Assembly (NCBI RefSeq): GCF_902506575.1
Contig: NZ_LR732544.1
Coordinates: 4,259,568-4,306,825 of the forward strand
Direction of reading: 5' to 3'
Length of the DNA: 47,258 bases
Source: Streptomyces mexicanus
Lineage (GTDB): Bacteria > Actinomycetota > Actinomycetes > Streptomycetales > Streptomycetaceae
Shown here: in pieces, positions 46,362 to 47,258 of the stretch
How positions within the stretch are numbered: the stretch's first letter is position 1
Layout: every line of letters starts with the position of its first letter
The notes under the pieces: model-generated
What the model was told of the DNA's origin: nothing
What the model saw: only the letters and a program-made list of their open reading frames with translations
Databases searched by the model: none
Position numbers and translations under genes: made by a program

Positions 46362-47258
46362 ATGTCTCGACTGAGCCGCGAGAAGAAGCGGGAACACAAG
46401 CGCGCCGCGCGCTCGGCGGCATCCACACCGACCACCCCGATCGCCGTGCACGTGCCCGCGGCCGCCGCGGGCGCGGACGGCTCCGGCTCCCCGACCGGGG
46501 CGTGGGCATCCGTGGACGGCGTACCGGTACGGCCGGCGCCCGGCGAGGAGATCCAGCAGGCCGTCCTGGACCACCTGCACCGCATCGTCCTGGCCACCGG
46601 CCGGCCCGTGCACGCCACGGTCACCGACGAACGCATCGGCTACGTCGTGTCGTTGCTGGTGCACGGTGACGGCTCCAGCACCTTCACGGCGGAGCCGGTG
46701 CGCACGGCACCGCCGGTACCGTTCCGGCCGCACCCGGCGCCACCGGCCGAGGCCGTCCGCCCCGCCCGGCCGCCGCGTGCCGACCAAGCGGGGGACAACG
46801 GGACCGGGGGCGACGCGACCGGGGCCGACGGGACGGGGGACAGCGCGACGCGGGTGCTGCGCACGATGCGGGGGCCGGTGCCGGAGCCGGCGCCCACGTA
46901 CCCGCTGCACGCGGTGCCCGAGCCGGAGCCGCCCGCCGGTACCGGCCCGACGGTCACGTTGCGTGCCGTACCGGAGCCGGGGACGGGCGACGAGGTTCCC
47001 GCACCCCCGCCGGGCACGGTGGCGGCACCGACGGGGGAGTTCGGCCCGCCACCGGTGATGGGGACGCCGGTGCCCCGCCCTGCCTCCGAGGCGGACGGCG
47101 AACCCGAGGCGGCCTACGCGCCCGACGCGGCCTACGCCCCCGAGGCGGCCTACGCGCCTGAGACGTCGCCCGCGCCCGAGACGGACAGCGCACCTGAGGC
47201 GGCCTCCGCGCCCGAGCCCGCCGTCCCCGGCGCCCCAGCCCCTGTGCCTGACACGGAG
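46362..47258 (+). CDS. Hypothetical protein with Pro/Ala hexapeptide repeats, partial
   Basis: This gene runs off the right edge; 299 codons are visible with no stop. The N-terminus is strongly basic (MSRLSREKKREHKRAARSA). A short folded-looking region follows (about 60-110: EEIQQAVLDHLHRIVLATGRPVHATVTDERIGYVVSLLVHGDGSS). The rest is disordered, rich in Pro, Ala, Glu and Gly. From residue 249 come six hexapeptide repeats of the form EAAYAP. The ATG at 46362 was chosen because GAGGGAGCCG precedes it as in the ABC ATPase gene; an in-frame ATG at 46350 is possible. No signal peptide is seen. It is probably part of the same locus as the P-loop-like gene. Confidence 0.7.
   Translation, partial: MSRLSREKKREHKRAARSAASTPTTPIAVHVPAAAAGADGSGSPTGAWASVDGVPVRPAPGEEIQQAVLDHLHRIVLATGRPVHATVTDERIGYVVSLLVHGDGSSTFTAEPVRTAPPVPFRPHPAPPAEAVRPARPPRADQAGDNGTGGDATGADGTGDSATRVLRTMRGPVPEPAPTYPLHAVPEPEPPAGTGPTVTLRAVPEPGTGDEVPAPPPGTVAAPTGEFGPPPVMGTPVPRPASEADGEPEAAYAPDAAYAPEAAYAPETSPAPETDSAPEAASAPEPAVPGAPAPVPDTE
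47106..47213 (+). repeat. Six 18-bp coding repeats (EAAYAP)
   Basis: Six consecutive 18-base units encode EAAYAP, DAAYAP, EAAYAP, ETSPAP, ETDSAP and EAASAP. The first three are nearly identical in DNA, which indicates recent slippage. The array lies in the disordered tail of the last gene. Confidence 0.75.

Overview
The window looks like chromosomal DNA of a Streptomyces or a very close actinomycete. GC is very high, third codon positions are almost all G or C, GTG starts are common, and genes are packed with ATGA, GTGA or TGATG overlaps. The gene set is also typical: a futalosine-route menaquinone pathway, a 14-gene nuoA-N operon, a Rex-type operator and a c-di-AMP riboswitch in front of a muralytic gene. 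From memory, the order resembles the nuo region of S. coelicolor; I could not check this.

Left part (1-6903): a gene cut by the window edge, a small unknown gene with a leaderless-type promoter, a long-chain acyl-CoA synthetase, a SAM methyltransferase that appears frameshifted near its 3' end, a cold-shock protein with a structured leader, then mqnA, mqnC and a shrunken amidohydrolase-like protein. Next (6960-12053) comes a secreted GH18-like lipoprotein divergent from three overlapping genes: a small membrane protein, a polysaccharide deacetylase fused to a GT2 synthase, and a membrane acyltransferase. This has the make-up of an ica/pga-type poly-N-acetylglucosamine system and is the most interesting accessory module here. 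It is followed by menG, a solitary PASTA protein, a GNAT acetyltransferase, a menJ-like FAD reductase and an NlpC/P60 hydrolase.

Middle part (16233-33191): a long regulatory stretch with repeated GATCAC motifs and a Rex-like operator, then complete nuoA to nuoN, ended by a strong hairpin. Menaquinone synthesis genes (mqnA, mqnC, menG, menJ-like, and a long-chain polyprenyl diphosphate synthase at 40956) surround complex I, the enzyme that reduces the quinone, so this is a respiratory supercluster.

Right part (33262-47258): a possible gene remnant, recQ, an M56 peptidase and a fumarylacetoacetase that share one frame with no stop between them, a long non-coding stretch with operator-like repeats and GC-rich hairpins, a Cof-type HAD phosphatase, a c-di-AMP riboswitch controlling a transglycosylase, the polyprenyl synthase whose 3' end is repeated as a 29-bp tandem array, a LolA-like protein with an ABC-2 exporter, and two divergent genes of unknown function at the edge. 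I saw no tRNA, rRNA, CRISPR array, insertion sequence or phage gene.
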